Positions 28,101-39,300 of a stretch of DNA of 64,000 bases are shown one piece after another. The position numbers and the translations under genes were made by a program. The notes beneath the pieces are model-generated. The model worked only from the letters and a program-made list of their open reading frames with translations. It had not been told where the DNA came from and made no database searches. The stretch comes from Sphaerotilus montanus (GTDB lineage Bacteria > Pseudomonadota > Gammaproteobacteria > Burkholderiales > Burkholderiaceae_C), in assembly GCF_013410775.1 (NCBI RefSeq), contig NZ_JACCFH010000001.1:2914001-2978000 (forward strand), in the 5' to 3' direction. Position 1 is the stretch's first letter; each line of letters begins with the position of its first letter.

Positions 28101-29684
28101 ATGACGGCTCCGAACAGCAACTGGTGGCGTGGCGGGGTGATCTACCAGATCTACCCGCGCAGCTTCCAGGACAGCAACGGCGATGGCGTGGGCGACCTGC
28201 CCGGCATCACGCGCCGACTCGACCACATCGCCGCCCTCGGCGCGGACGGCATCTGGCTGTCCCCGTTCTTCAAGTCGCCGATGAAGGACTTCGGCTACGA
28301 CATCAGCGACTACTGCGATGTCGACCCGCTGTTCGGCACGCTGGCGGACTTCCGCGCGCTGGTCGACCGGGCGCACGCGCTCGGCCTGAAGGTGATGATC
28401 GACCAGGTGTATTCGCACACCGCCGACCAGCATCCGTGGTTCCAGGAGAGCCGCGCCAGCCGCGACAACCCGAAGGCCGACTGGTACGTCTGGGCCGATG
28501 CCAAGGACGACGGCAACCCGCCCAACAACTGGCTGTCGATCTTCGGCGGCTCGGCCTGGCAGTGGGACACGCGGCGGCGCCAGTACTACCTGCACAACTT
28601 CCTGACCAGCCAGCCCGACCTGAACTTCCATTGCCCGGAAGTCCAGGACGCGGTGCTGGGCTGCGTGAAGTTCTGGCTCGACTTCGGCGTCGATGGCTAC
28701 CGGCTGGACGTGGTGAACTTCTATTTCCACGACCGGCTGCTGCGCGACAACCCAGGCCGCGGCATGCCCGACGGCAGCGATCCGGCGGTCAGCCCGGTGA
28801 ATCCGTATGCCTGGCAGTGGCACCACTTCGACAAGAGCCAGCCGGAGAACCTCGTCTTCCTGCAGCGCCTGCGCGCGCTCGTGGACCAGTATCCCGACAC
28901 GACCATGGTCGGCGAGATCGGCGACGACGACGGCCTGGCCCGCGTGGCCGAGTACACCTCGGGCGGCGACAAGCTGCACATGGCCTATTGCTTCGACCTG
29001 CTCGGCGAGCCGCACAGCGCGCCGTACCTGCACGGCGTGTTCACCCGCTTCAACCAGGTGGTCGGCAGCGGCTGGCCGTGCTGGGCGATCACGAACCACG
29101 ACATTCCCCGCGTGGCGACGCGCTGGGGTGGCGCGAATCCGCCGATGGGCCTGCTGCGCGCCGCAGCGGCGCTGCAGCTCAGCCTGCGCGGCACGGCGTG
29201 CCTCTACCAGGGCGATGAACTCGGCCTGCCGGAAGCGCAGGTCGCGTTCGAGGATCTGCAGGATCCCTACGGCATCACGATGTGGCCGGACTACAAGGGC
29301 CGCGACGGTTGCCGCACCCCGATGGCGTGGGAAGCCGCGGCGCCCGACCTCGGGTTCGGCGCAGCGGGTTCGAACGTCAAGCCGTGGCTGCCGGTGTCGG
29401 AAAGCCACCGCGCGCTGGCCGCCGACCAGCAAGCCGGCGACCCGGCCTCGCTGCTGTCGCACTACCGGCAGTTGCTGGCGTGGCGGCGTGGCGTGCCAGC
29501 GCTGATCCACGGCGACATGACGCTGCTGCCGGTGCATCCGCAGGTGCTGGCCTTCGTGCGCGAACATGAAGGTCAGCGGATGCTGTGTGCCTTCAACCTC
29601 AGCGTCGCGCCGGCCGAGGTCGCGCTGGACGGGGCGGGCACGGTGCAGTTCGACCCCTGGGGCGTGCTGTTCGCTCCGACATGA
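28101..29684 (+). CDS. Alpha-glucosidase, GH13 (AglA-like, first of a tandem pair)
   Basis: This 527-residue cytoplasmic alpha-glucosidase hydrolyses terminal alpha-glucosides imported by the preceding transporter. GH13 barrel landmarks are IYQIYPRSFQDSNGDGVGDLPG, nucleophile Asp in GYRLDVVNFYFHD, acid/base Glu in MVGEIGDDDG and the third Asp in TNHDIPRVATRW. The set resembles GH13 subfamily 23 alpha-glucosidases. ATG at 28101 is chosen; a GTG at 28092 is in frame. It overlaps a close paralogue by four bases. No carbohydrate-binding or signal domain is seen. Confidence 0.92.
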   Translation: MTAPNSNWWRGGVIYQIYPRSFQDSNGDGVGDLPGITRRLDHIAALGADGIWLSPFFKSPMKDFGYDISDYCDVDPLFGTLADFRALVDRAHALGLKVMIDQVYSHTADQHPWFQESRASRDNPKADWYVWADAKDDGNPPNNWLSIFGGSAWQWDTRRRQYYLHNFLTSQPDLNFHCPEVQDAVLGCVKFWLDFGVDGYRLDVVNFYFHDRLLRDNPGRGMPDGSDPAVSPVNPYAWQWHHFDKSQPENLVFLQRLRALVDQYPDTTMVGEIGDDDGLARVAEYTSGGDKLHMAYCFDLLGEPHSAPYLHGVFTRFNQVVGSGWPCWAITNHDIPRVATRWGGANPPMGLLRAAAALQLSLRGTACLYQGDELGLPEAQVAFEDLQDPYGITMWPDYKGRDGCRTPMAWEAAAPDLGFGAAGSNVKPWLPVSESHRALAADQQAGDPASLLSHYRQLLAWRRGVPALIHGDMTLLPVHPQVLAFVREHEGQRMLCAFNLSVAPAEVALDGAGTVQFDPWGVLFAPT

Positions 29685-31336
29685 ATCCCGACATGCATTC
29701 CGCCATGAAAGCTCCCAACAACGGCTGGTGGCGCAGCGCCGTGATCTACCAGATCTACCCGCGCAGCTACCAGGACAGCAACGGCGACGGCATCGGCGAC
29801 CTGGCCGGCATCACGCGCCGCCTCGACCACATCGCCCGCCTCGGCGCCGACGCGGTCTGGTTGTCGCCGATCTTCACCTCGCCGATGAAGGACTTCGGCT
29901 ACGACGTCAGCGACTACAACGACATCGACCCGATGTTCGGCACGCTGGCGGACTTCCGGGCGCTGGTCGACCGCGCCCACGCGCTCGGCCTGAAGGTCAT
30001 CATCGACCAGGTGCTGTCGCACTCGTCGGACCAGCATCCCTGGTTCAAGGAAAGCCGCCAGAGCCGCGACAACCCGAAAGCCGACTGGTACGTCTGGGCC
30101 GACGCCAAGGACGACGGCAATCCGCCCAACAACTGGCTGAGCGTGTTCGGCGGCTCGTCCTGGCAATGGGACACGCGCCGCCGGCAGTACTACCTGCACA
30201 ACTTCCTGACCAGCCAGCCGGACCTGAACTTCCACAACCCTGCGGTGCAGGACGCGCTGCTGGCGTCGGTGCAGTTCTGGCTCGACTTCGGCGTGGACGG
30301 CTACCGGCTGGACGCGATCAACTTCTGCTTCCACGATGCCGAGCTGCGCAGCAATCCCGGCGCCGGCATGCCCGACGGCAGCAACCCGACCGTGGCCGCC
30401 AGCAACCCGTATGCGTGGCAGCACCACGTCTACGACCGCAGCCGCCCGGACGCACTGGGTTTCCTCGAACGCCTGCGCGCCCTGACTGACCAGTACCCCG
30501 ACACGATGATGGTCGGCGAGATCGGCGACGAGTCCGGCATGGCGATGGTGGCGCAGTACAGCAGCCCGTCCGCCGAGGGCGCCGAGCGGCTGCACATGGG
30601 TTACTGCTTCGACCTGCTGGCCGATCGGCACGACGCGCCGTACCTGCACGGCGTGATCGCCAAGTTCGAGCGTGTCGCGGCGGAAGCGGGCGGTGGCTGG
30701 GCCTGCTGGGCACTGTCCAACCACGACTGCAAGCGCCTCGCCACGCGCTGGGGCGGTGACCACCCCGATCCCGCCTTGCTGCGGCTGGCCCCGGCGCTGC
30801 AGCTCAGCCTGCGCGGCGCGGTCTGCCTGTACCAAGGTGAAGAACTCGGCCTGCCCGAAGCGGACATCGCCTTTGAAGATCTGCAGGATCCCTACGGCAT
30901 CACGATGTGGCCCGAGTTCAAGGGCCGCGACGGTTGCCGCACGCCGTTCCCCTGGGACTCGGCGGCGCCGGACCTCGGCTTTGGCGCGCCGGCCAGTACC
31001 ACCAAGCCCTGGCTGCCGGTGGCCGAGTCGCACCGCGCACTGGCCGTCGACGCACAGGAAGCCGACCCCGGCGCGCTGCTGCACCACTACCGCCACCTGC
31101 TGCAGTGGCGCCGCACCCAGCCGGCGCTGGTGGATGGCGACCTGACGCTGTTGCCCGTCGACGCGCAGGTGCTCGCCTTCGTGCGCACGCATGGCGACGA
31201 GCGGCTGCTGTGCGCCTTCAACCTCAGCACGGAGCCGGCGACGCTCGCGCTGCCCGCCGGGGACCAGGTCGATGCGCAGTCGACCCTGTCCTTCGACCCC
31301 TACGGCGTGCGCTTCGCGCGTCTGACCCGAGTCTGA
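29681..31336 (+). CDS. Alpha-glucosidase, GH13 (AglA-like, second of a tandem pair)
   Basis: This 551-residue paralogue of the preceding enzyme appears well above half identical by eye over the whole length. The start MNPDMHSAMKAPNN overlaps the upstream stop by four bases. Catalytic residues lie in GYRLDAINFCFHD (nucleophile), MMVGEIGDESG (acid/base) and LSNHDCKRLATRW (third Asp). Differences gather in the loops after these, for instance an eight-residue longer loop YSSPSAEGAERLHMG where the twin has YTSGGDKLHMA, so the two may split substrates. It is followed by the ATPase gene. Confidence 0.92.
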   Translation: MNPDMHSAMKAPNNGWWRSAVIYQIYPRSYQDSNGDGIGDLAGITRRLDHIARLGADAVWLSPIFTSPMKDFGYDVSDYNDIDPMFGTLADFRALVDRAHALGLKVIIDQVLSHSSDQHPWFKESRQSRDNPKADWYVWADAKDDGNPPNNWLSVFGGSSWQWDTRRRQYYLHNFLTSQPDLNFHNPAVQDALLASVQFWLDFGVDGYRLDAINFCFHDAELRSNPGAGMPDGSNPTVAASNPYAWQHHVYDRSRPDALGFLERLRALTDQYPDTMMVGEIGDESGMAMVAQYSSPSAEGAERLHMGYCFDLLADRHDAPYLHGVIAKFERVAAEAGGGWACWALSNHDCKRLATRWGGDHPDPALLRLAPALQLSLRGAVCLYQGEELGLPEADIAFEDLQDPYGITMWPEFKGRDGCRTPFPWDSAAPDLGFGAPASTTKPWLPVAESHRALAVDAQEADPGALLHHYRHLLQWRRTQPALVDGDLTLLPVDAQVLAFVRTHGDERLLCAFNLSTEPATLALPAGDQVDAQSTLSFDPYGVRFARLTRV

Positions 31337-31372
31337 ATCCCCACGACGCTCTTCCTTCGCAAGGGACCCGCC

Positions 31373-32509
<1,137 letters not shown>

Positions 32510-32543
32510 TCCCCTGACTCCGCTGACCACACGCCCTTCGACC

Positions 32544-34283
32544 ATGACCGCACGCCCCGACCGCGACTGGTGGAAACAGTCCGTCGTCTACCAGATCTAC
32601 CCGCGCAGCTTCTGCGACAGCAACGGCGATGGCATCGGTGACCTGCCCGGCATCACCTCGAAGCTGGACCACCTGAAGCTGCTCGGCGTCGACGTGGTCT
32701 GGCTGTCGCCGGTCTACGCCTCGCCGCAGGACGACAACGGCTACGACATCAGCGACTACCGCGCCATCGCGCCCGAGTTCGGCACGATGGCCGAGTTCGA
32801 CGAGATGCTGGCGCAGATGCACGCGCGTGGCATCCGGTTGATGATGGACCTCGTCGTCAACCACAGCTCGGACGAACACGCCTGGTTCCAGGAGGCGCGC
32901 AAGAGCCGCGACAACCCGTACCACGGCTACTACCTCTGGCGTGACCCCAAGGCCGATGGTTCGCCGCCGACCAACTGGGAAGCGGCCTTCAACGGCTCGG
33001 TCTGGGAGTGGAACGAGGCCACCGGCGAGTACTACCTGCACATGTTCAGCCGCAAGCAGCCGGACCTGAACTGGGAGAACCCGGCGCTGCGGGCCGAGGT
33101 GTATGACGTCATGCGCTTCTGGCTCGACAAGGGTGTCGACGGCTTCCGCATGGACGTGATCAACATGGTCTCGAAGCCGTGGAACGCCGACGGCAGCCTG
33201 CCGGATGCGCCGGTCGTGCGCGGGGGCTTTCTGCAGCCCGGTTTCGCGCTGACCTGCAACGGCCCGCGTCTGCTGGAGTTCCTGCGCGAGATGCGCGAGC
33301 AGGTGCTGGACCACTACGACACCATCACCGTCGGCGAGGCACCGCTGGCCACCATCACGCAAGGCCGCGAGCTGACGAACCCCGAGACCGGCGCGCTGAA
33401 CATGCTGTTCCAGTTCGAGCACATGGACCTCGACAGCGTCGGCGGCCACGTGAACGGCAAGTGGGCGCTGAAGCCGCTGGACCTGCGCGACCTGAAGGCG
33501 ACGATGACGCGCTGGCAGGACGCCCTCTACCAGCAGGGGTGGAACAGCCTCTACCTGAACAACCATGACCAGCCGCGGCCGGTGTCGCGCTTCGGAGATG
33601 ACGGGCGCTACCGGGTCGCGTCGGCCAAGATGCTGGCGACCTTCCTGCACGGGATGCAGGGCACGCCCTACGTCTACCAGGGGGAGGAACTCGGCATGAC
33701 CAATGTCGCCTTCCCGTCGATCGACGACTACCAGGACATCGAGATCCGCAACATGTACCGCGTCGCCACCGAGGAACGCGGCATGGACCCGGCCGAGGTG
33801 ATGGCGTCCATCCACGCCAAGGGCCGCGACAACGCGCGCACGCCCATGCCGTGGGACACCAGCGCCAACGCCGGCTTCACCACCGGCACGCCCTGGCTGA
33901 AGCTGAACCCGAACTACCCGCAGATCAACGCCGCGCAGGCGGTGGCCGATCCGGCCTCGGTGTTCCAGTACTACCGGCGCCTGATCGCGATGCGCCGGGT
34001 GCACCCGGTGCTGGTGCATGGCCGCTACGCCTTGCTGGTGCCCGACCACCCGCAGCTCTACGCCTATACCCGCACGCTGTCCAAGGGTGCGGGCGAGCCG
34101 GCTGAATGCTGGCTGGTCGTCTGCAATTTCAGCGGCGACACGCCGGTCTTCGACCTGCCCGCCGATGTTCCCGCGAGCGGCTGCGACTGGATGCTCGGCA
34201 ACTACCCGCCGTGCGAGGGCGATGCGTTGCACGGTTCGCCGCTGCGACCCTGGGAGGCGCGGATGCTGCGCCTGCACGCCTGA
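32544..34283 (+). CDS. GH13 alpha-glucosidase / oligo-1,6-glucosidase-like
   Basis: This 579-residue cytoplasmic enzyme is of the oligo-1,6-glucosidase, dextran glucosidase and sucrose isomerase group (GH13_31-like). The nucleophile Asp lies in GFRMDVINMVSK, the acid/base Glu in ITVGEAPLAT and the third Asp in LNNHDQPRPVSRFG. The stretch FQFEHMDLDSVGG is typical of this group. No signal peptide is seen, and a small C-terminal beta domain follows about residue 480. It differs clearly from the tandem pair upstream. Likely substrates are isomaltose, palatinose or trehalulose; a trehalose-6-phosphate hydrolase role is less likely because uptake is by ABC transport. Confidence 0.88.
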   Translation: MTARPDRDWWKQSVVYQIYPRSFCDSNGDGIGDLPGITSKLDHLKLLGVDVVWLSPVYASPQDDNGYDISDYRAIAPEFGTMAEFDEMLAQMHARGIRLMMDLVVNHSSDEHAWFQEARKSRDNPYHGYYLWRDPKADGSPPTNWEAAFNGSVWEWNEATGEYYLHMFSRKQPDLNWENPALRAEVYDVMRFWLDKGVDGFRMDVINMVSKPWNADGSLPDAPVVRGGFLQPGFALTCNGPRLLEFLREMREQVLDHYDTITVGEAPLATITQGRELTNPETGALNMLFQFEHMDLDSVGGHVNGKWALKPLDLRDLKATMTRWQDALYQQGWNSLYLNNHDQPRPVSRFGDDGRYRVASAKMLATFLHGMQGTPYVYQGEELGMTNVAFPSIDDYQDIEIRNMYRVATEERGMDPAEVMASIHAKGRDNARTPMPWDTSANAGFTTGTPWLKLNPNYPQINAAQAVADPASVFQYYRRLIAMRRVHPVLVHGRYALLVPDHPQLYAYTRTLSKGAGEPAECWLVVCNFSGDTPVFDLPADVPASGCDWMLGNYPPCEGDALHGSPLRPWEARMLRLHA

Positions 34284-34337
34284 CCCACCACGACACGCTT
34301 GTCCCCCAACACAACGACCACTGACAAGGAGGCCGCC

Positions 34338-36290
34338 GTGGCCACCGACACGATTTCCGGCCCGCGGGTGACCGGACGCCCCGTTCCCGCCTGGGCCACG
34401 CCCGATGCCCAGCTCGGCCGCGTCTGGCAGACCCTGCACCAGGCCCTGGGCCGCGAGCCCCACTGGCCCGCCTTCGACGAACGCGTGCGCGCCCACCTGG
34501 CCACGCTGCGCAGCGAGCTGCAGCCGCTCTACGGCGCGCGCGCCGACTTCGAGGCCTTCCTCGCGCGCCTGCTGCAGACCGCCTTCGACGCCTGGCGCGA
34601 CCGTGCCCCCGACCTGAAGGCGCTCGACGCCCAGCGCGAGCACGACCCGGACTGGTTCCAGTCGCAGCGCATGCTCGGTGGCGTCTGCTACGTCGACCTG
34701 TTCGCGGGCAACTTCCGCGGCATCGAGGCGCAGATCCCGTATTTCCAGGAACTCGGCCTGACCTACCTGCACCTGATGCCGCCCTTCCTGTGCCCCGAGC
34801 CGCACAGCGACGGCGGCTACGCGGTCAGCAGCTACCGGGCGACCAAGCCCTCGCTGGGCAGCATCGACGAGCTGCGCCATCTGTCGGAGAAGCTGCGCGA
34901 GGCCGGCATCTCGCTGGTGCTGGACTTCGTGTTCAACCACACCTCGGACGAACACGACTGGGCGGTCGGCGCGCGGGCGAACGACCCGGCGTACCAGGAC
35001 TATTTCTACCTCTTCCCGGACCGCACCCAGCCCGACGCCTACGAGCGCACGGTGCGCGAGATCTTCCCCGACGAGCACCCGGGCGCCTTCTCGCAGCTCG
35101 ACGACGGCCGCTGGGTCTGGACCACGTTCCACAGCTACCAGTGGGATCTGAACTACAGCAACCCCGAAGTCTTCCGCGCGATGGCCGGCGAGATGCTGTT
35201 CATCGCCAACCTGGGCGTCGAGTTCCTGCGCATGGACGCGGTGGCCTTCATCTGGAAGCGCCTGGGCACCTCCTGCGAGAACCTGCCCGAGGCGCACCAC
35301 CTGCTGCGCGCCTACAACGCGCTTGCCCGCATCGCCGCGCCCGCGCTGCTGTTCAAGTCGGAGGCCATCGTCCACCCGGATGATGTCGTGGCCTACATCT
35401 CGCCCGCCGAGTGCCAGATCTCGTACAACCCGCTGCAGATGGCGCTGCTGTGGAACACGCTGGCGACCCGGCAGGTGGACATGCTGCAGAAAGCCTTGGC
35501 CGAGCGCCACCACATCGCCCCCGGCACCGCCTGGGTCAACTACGTGCGCAGCCACGACGACATCGGCTGGACCTTCGCCGACGAGGACGCGCTGCAGCTC
35601 GGCATCAACGGCTTCGACCACCGCCAGTTCCTCAACCGCTTCTACGTCAACCGCTTCCCCGGCAGCTTCGCGCGCGGCGTGCCCTTCCAGGACAACCCGG
35701 CCACCGGCGATTGCCGCATCTCGGGCACGGCCGCCTCGCTGTGCGGGCTGGAGCAGGGCGATGCACACGCGGTGGCGCGCATGCTGCTGCTGTACGGCGT
35801 GGCGCTGTCCTCGGGCGGCATTCCGCTGATCTACCTCGGTGACGAAGTCGGCACGCTCGACGACCACGGCTACGTCAACGATCCCGGCAAGGCGGGCGAC
35901 AGCCGCTGGGTGCACCGCCCGGCCCGCGACGAGCAGCGTTACGCCGACCGGCGCGACCCGAGCACCGACGCTGGCCGTCTCCACGCCGGACTGCGCCACC
36001 TGATCGCGCTGCGTCGGCACCTGCCAGCCCTCGCCGGCGGGCATCTGGTGCCGTTCTATACCAAGAACCCGTCGGTGCTGGGCTACCTGCGCGATGGTGC
36101 GCAGGGCGGAGCCGGCCATGTGCTGGTGCTCGGCAACTTCAGCGAACACCCGCAGACCATCGCTGCCGAGGTCTTCTCGGCCATGCCGGCGCGCATGGTG
36201 GACCTGATCGGCCAGTCGGCGTTCGAGGCCCGTTCGCCTGTCACGCTGGCGCCGTACCAGATGGTGTGGCTGGTGCCGCGCGGCATGTGA
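34338..36290 (+). CDS. Amylosucrase (or sucrose hydrolase), GH13 subfamily 4
   Basis: This 650-residue enzyme splits sucrose and, in true amylosucrases, transfers the glucose to an alpha-1,4-glucan primer. GTG at 34338 is chosen as start because AAGGAGG lies six bases upstream; a TTG further out has none. The helical N-domain is followed by the hallmark [17 protein letters not shown]. Catalytic acids are D300 in LRMDAVAF, E342 in FKSEAIVHP and D407 in VRSHDDIGW. The C-terminus is the usual GH13 beta domain. No signal peptide is seen, so it acts on imported sucrose. Close relatives include hydrolysing enzymes from Xanthomonas, and sequence inspection alone cannot decide between synthesis and hydrolysis. 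Confidence 0.9.
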   Translation: MATDTISGPRVTGRPVPAWATPDAQLGRVWQTLHQALGREPHWPAFDERVRAHLATLRSELQPLYGARADFEAFLARLLQTAFDAWRDRAPDLKALDAQREHDPDWFQSQRMLGGVCYVDLFAGNFRGIEAQIPYFQELGLTYLHLMPPFLCPEPHSDGGYAVSSYRATKPSLGSIDELRHLSEKLREAGISLVLDFVFNHTSDEHDWAVGARANDPAYQDYFYLFPDRTQPDAYERTVREIFPDEHPGAFSQLDDGRWVWTTFHSYQWDLNYSNPEVFRAMAGEMLFIANLGVEFLRMDAVAFIWKRLGTSCENLPEAHHLLRAYNALARIAAPALLFKSEAIVHPDDVVAYISPAECQISYNPLQMALLWNTLATRQVDMLQKALAERHHIAPGTAWVNYVRSHDDIGWTFADEDALQLGINGFDHRQFLNRFYVNRFPGSFARGVPFQDNPATGDCRISGTAASLCGLEQGDAHAVARMLLLYGVALSSGGIPLIYLGDEVGTLDDHGYVNDPGKAGDSRWVHRPARDEQRYADRRDPSTDAGRLHAGLRHLIALRRHLPALAGGHLVPFYTKNPSVLGYLRDGAQGGAGHVLVLGNFSEHPQTIAAEVFSAMPARMVDLIGQSAFEARSPVTLAPYQMVWLVPRGM

Positions 36291-36320
36291 CTTGCTAAAG
36301 TGAAGTGAACTGACCGTCCG

Positions 36321-36348
36321 GGTGGATCCCCGCCTGCGCGGGGATGAC
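36321..36348. repeat. REP-like half element forming the leader of the next gene
   Basis: ATCCCCGC (36326-36333) pairs with GCGGGGAT (36338-36345) over loop CTGC, followed by GACGG. It matches the solitary half at 820-849 and the right arm of the pair at 2681-2757. An ATG at 36344 lies on the 3' edge of the stem, and the likely true start at 36356 is only eight bases after the element. Confidence 0.7.
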
Positions 36349-36355
36349 GGACCAC

Positions 36356-39300
36356 ATGAGCACACACGCAGATTCCACCACCGCACCGCGCCTGGAGGCC
36401 CTCCAGGCCCTCACGCAGCAGGCGCGCACCATCATCCTGTCCCGGCAGGATCCGACCACCGGCCTGCTGCCCGCCAGCACCGCCATCACGGTCCACGGCG
36501 ATTACACCCACGCCTGGGTGCGCGACAACGTCTACAGCATCCTGGCGGTCTGGGCGCTGGGCCGCGTCTGGCGCACGGACGATCCGGCCCAGGCGGACGA
36601 TCTGGACGCGGCGACCACCCGCCTGATGCGCGGCCTGCTGGCGGCGATGATGCGGCAGGCGCACAAGGTCGAGCGCTTCAAGCGCACCCAGCACCCGCAC
36701 GACGCGCTGCACGCCAAGTACTCGACCCAGTCCGGCGAGCCGGTGGTCGGCGACACCGAATGGGGCCACCTGCAGATCGACGCGACCGCGATCTTCCTGC
36801 TGATGCTTGCGCAGATGAGCGCGGGCGGCCTGTCGATCGTGCGCGACCGCGACGAGCTGAACTTCGTGCAGAACCTGGTCTGGTACCTGGCCCACGCCTG
36901 GCGCACGCCCGACTACGGCATCTGGGAGCGCGGCCACAAGCGCAACGACGGCCAGGCCGAGGTCAACGCCAGCTCGGTCGGCATGGCCAAGGCGGCGCTG
37001 GAGGTGGTCAACGGCGCGCAGCTGCTGCCCGGTGCCGACAGCCCGCGCATCCACGTGCCGGCCGACGCCATCGCGCAGGCCCGCCACACGCTGGAGAGCC
37101 TGCTGCCGCGCGAATCCGAGTCCAAGGAGACGGACGCGGCACTGCTGTCGATCATCGGCTTCCCGGCGTTCGCGGTGGGCGATGCCACGCTGGTCGAGCG
37201 CACCCGGGCCGAGATCGTCGGCAAGCTGCAGGGGCGCTACGGCTGCAAGCGCTTCCTGCGTGATGGCCACCAGACGGTGACCGAGGACCACAGCCGCCTG
37301 CACTACGAGCCGGGCGAGCTGGAGCGCTTCGCGCACATCGAGTCCGAGTGGCCGCTGTTCTTCTGCTACCTGCTGCTGGACGCTGCCCTGCGCGGCGATC
37401 AGACGGCGGCGCGCGACTACCGTCTGCGGCTGGAGGCGCTGATGGTCGAGCAGGACGGCGTGCGCCTGCTGCCCGAGCTGTACGTCGTGCCGGCCGAACT
37501 GGTGGACGCCGAGCGCCTGGAGCCCCGCAGCCAGCGCCGCGAACCCAACGACAACGTGCCGCTGGTGTGGGCGCAGAGCCTCTACCTCGTCGGCGTGCTG
37601 GTGCACGACCGCCATGTGACGGCGCGCGAGTTGCTGCCGCGCGGGCGCGGTCCGAGTGACGCCGCCTCCAAGGCCATGATCGAGGCGGCACGCGAACAGG
37701 TGCGGGTACAGGTGGCCGTGCTGGGTGCGGACCGGCTGGTGCAGGCCCGGCTGGCCTCGCACGGCATCGCCTGCGAGACGCCCGAGCAGGTCCAGCCGCT
37801 GCAGGTGCGCTATGCCGACGATCTGGCGCTGGCGCTGGCCGAGCTGGGTCGGGTGGATCGCCTGGGCTTGACGGGCCGGCCGGTCGAGCGGCTGGACAGC
37901 CTCGTCACCAGCCAGGTGTTCACGCTACCGTCCGCCGCGGGCAGCCAGGCGCAGACGATCGTCTTCCTGCCGGCCTTCTACAGCCGCCAGGGCTTCTACC
38001 TGACGCTGGACAACCGGCTGCTGGTGGACGAGATCCGCGCCGAGATCGCCGCGCTGCGCCGCCACTGGCAGGTGCGCGACCAGCAGGGCCAGCCGCTGCT
38101 GCTGCTGCTGATCGGCGAGGCCATGCTCGGGGCCAACAGCGCCGAGGTGCTGCTGAATTTCCTGAAGGAACTCGGGCGTGATGACACGGCCGGGGTCGAG
38201 GTCGGGCCACTGGCCTCGCTGCTGCCGCGGGCCCGCACCACGCGCATGGACTGGCTCGACGCCGCCCCTTGGGCCGCCACGGCCGAGCTGCCGGCCACCG
38301 CGGACACCCGCCTGCCGCCGGATCTGCGCTGGGAGGAGGGCGCGACCCGGCCGCTGACCCCCGCCCGGGCGGCGGCGCTGGAGCACGAGGCCGATCCCCA
38401 GGTGCTGCTGCACCGGCTGGACCGCAGCCGCAATCCGTACGAGCAGATCGAGATCCTCGGCCTGCTGGTGCGGCGGGGTGGCGCGCAGTGGGGCACCGAC
38501 CGGGGTTGCTCGGTCGGACAGATGGTGCTGGACTTCCATGCCCGCGCCTGCCATGGCCGCAAATGGGGGCTGATCCGCCGTTCGGCCGGCGTGCTGGGGC
38601 TGCACGACGATGCGCTCGAAGAGGCGGTGGCCCAGATCGTCGTGCGCCAGAAGCGGGTGGCGGTCGGCCGGGCCTATGGTGAAGGCGCGGTGATCGGCCG
38701 GCCGATGGGCAGCGCCGAGATCCACGAGCGCATCTGCCGCTACGGCGGCGACGACCCGCGGGCGCGGGTGCTGCTGCAGGAGATCGTGCTGCTGCTGGGC
38801 ATGCTGATCAAGGCGGATGCGGCGCTGTTCAAGGGCACGCTGACGCTGCGCGCGTGGTACCTGATCCTGCTCATCACCGGCTGGCTGGCCCGCGAACACG
38901 CGCTGACGCAGGCCGAGGCGTTCGACTTCCTGCTCAGCCTGAGCCCGCACGCCATCCTGACCCGCCTGCGCGAGGTCATCGCGCACGAGCAGGACATGAA
39001 CCGCAACCTGCTGCGCCTGCAGTCGCTGCACGGCCGCATCAGCCGGGACGGCAGCGGCAGCGCGGCGGGACTGGCGACGGTGCATTTCCCGGCCTCGGCC
39101 GATCCGGTGCTTGACCAGAGCGTCGGCGGCTGGCTGGCGTGGCGGGAAGTGCAGGGCGTCATCACCCGGCTGCCGGAGGATTTCTACACCCGCGTCTGGC
39201 AGGTGCTGCGGCATTTCCCGGGCCTCGTCATCGGCGACCAGCTCGACAGCCGCAACCGCGTCGACAGCCGCGTGGCGCGCGCCGACATGACGCCGTCGGA

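Noticed and set aside
32544-34283. Trehalose-6-phosphate hydrolase (TreC)
   Set aside because: The gene sits behind an ABC importer that would deliver unphosphorylated sugars, and no PTS component is present; oligo-1,6-glucosidase-type specificity fits better.
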